Assembly (NCBI GenBank): GCA_002478485.1
Contig: DLOL01000094.1
Coordinates: 26,481 to 31,701, forward strand
DNA: 5,221 nucleotides
From: Eubacteriaceae bacterium UBA7485
GTDB taxonomy: Bacteria > Bacillota > Clostridia > Eubacteriales > Eubacteriaceae
Direction: 5' to 3'
Positions 4,997 through 5,221 of the stretch are shown one piece after another. A program made the position numbers and the translations under genes. Below the pieces are notes generated by a model. That model was given only the letters and a program-made list of their open reading frames with translations, had not been told where the DNA came from and did not search any database. The first letter of the stretch is position 1. The number at the start of each line of letters is the position of its first letter.

Positions 4997-5221
4997 CTAT
5001 GCTTCCTGTGCTGCCTCTTCAAGGAGAGGGGCCGAGAGAAGCGGCATTTCCCCAGAGAGTGCGGAGGGCTCAACCACGACATCTTCTCCGTCTCTTAAAA
5101 AGAAAATATGCGGTTCCCGAACCGCTTCACCCGTAAGCGCCTGCACGGCTTTCGTGTAGGCGCTTACTTGTTTTTGGTAGCGTCTGAGCCGGTCCTGCCG
5201 CATGTAAGGCGGAATTTCCCG
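4997..5221 (-). CDS. addA: C-terminal end of an AddA-like helicase-nuclease (runs off right edge)
   Basis: The minus-strand frame is open to the window edge and gives the last 74 residues of a larger protein, beginning REIPPYMRQDRLRRYQKQ. The stretch RYQKQVSAYTKAVQALTGE carries the Q-x3-Y motif that closes the RecB/AddA PD-(D/E)XK nuclease fold, and it is followed by EPHIFFLRDGEDVVV, the typical last strands ending in FFLRDG. AddA with AddB processes double-strand breaks for recombination in Firmicutes. The helicase motifs and nuclease acidic residues lie outside the window, so AddA is inferred from the end alone; another UvrD/RecB-type nuclease is possible. After the fold there is an extra acidic, Ala/Leu-rich tail of about 25 residues ending EEAAQEA. 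The apparent ATG at 5203 is internal and not the start. The gene converges on spoVG. Strong hairpins lie within its coding sequence. Confidence 0.6.
   Translation of the reverse strand, partial: REIPPYMRQDRLRRYQKQVSAYTKAVQALTGEAVREPHIFFLRDGEDVVVEPSALSGEMPLLSAPLLEEAAQEA
5110..5125. repeat. Palindrome GCGGTTC-CC-GAACCGC inside the addA end
   Basis: Perfect seven-base arms with a two-base centre, within coding sequence and seven bases from the larger hairpin at 5133-5167. There is no T-run after it on either strand. Seen directly; function unknown. Confidence 0.5.
5133..5167. repeat. 15-bp inverted repeat (strong hairpin) inside the addA end
   Basis: GTAAGCGCCTGCACG (5133-5147) and CGTGTAGGCGCTTAC (5153-5167) pair over 15 positions with a single G/T (wobble in plus-strand RNA, A/C in minus-strand RNA) around a five-base loop GCTTT. 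It encodes the SAYTKAVQALT stretch of the nuclease end, including the Tyr of Q-x3-Y. A stem this long is unusual within a coding region. No T-run follows, so it is not a terminator. Seen directly; role unknown. Confidence 0.6.

Overview
The window looks like a chromosomal core region of a low-to-mid GC Gram-positive bacterium, most likely a Clostridia-type Firmicute. The reasons are a SpoVG homologue, the glmU-prs-pth gene order typical of Firmicutes, the C-terminal end of what looks like an AddA-type helicase-nuclease, strong purine-rich ribosome binding sites, non-ATG starts (TTG for prs, GTG for murC and spoVG) and sigma-A-like promoters. The species cannot be named from the sequence. No mobile element, CRISPR array, tRNA or rRNA is visible.

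Layout from left to right. Positions 1-2694 hold a leftward operon: glmU (in two pieces, 2694 to 1300), prs (1267-305) and the first 101 codons of pth (305 to the window edge). A sigma-A-like promoter at 2785-2813 sits upstream of glmU. Further right is murC (4313-2889, leftward), with its own terminator at 2866-2890 and an extended -10 promoter near 4352-4360. The AT-rich region 4314-4545 is a divergent promoter region between murC and spoVG (4546-4872, rightward). spoVG converges on the 3' end of a putative addA (leftward, running off the right edge), and the two appear to share a bidirectional terminator at 4944-4992.

The genes fit cell-wall precursor and nucleotide-sugar supply. GlmU makes UDP-GlcNAc, MurC adds L-alanine to UDP-MurNAc, and Prs makes PRPP for nucleotide synthesis. 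Pth recycles peptidyl-tRNA. SpoVG is a small nucleic-acid-binding regulator often encoded beside glmU.

The most notable point is glmU. One continuous frame of about 464 codons carries a single in-frame TGA at 2008-2010, exactly at the boundary between the uridylyltransferase and acetyltransferase domains and directly after the predicted metal-binding Asn228. Both halves keep their catalytic residues. It could be a nonsense mutation or sequencing error, a genuine gene split into two proteins, or a read-through site. Secondary observations are a 15-bp hairpin inside the addA 3' coding region, a hairpin that pairs the murC start codon, and a cluster of ACTAATA-type dyads between murC and spoVG.
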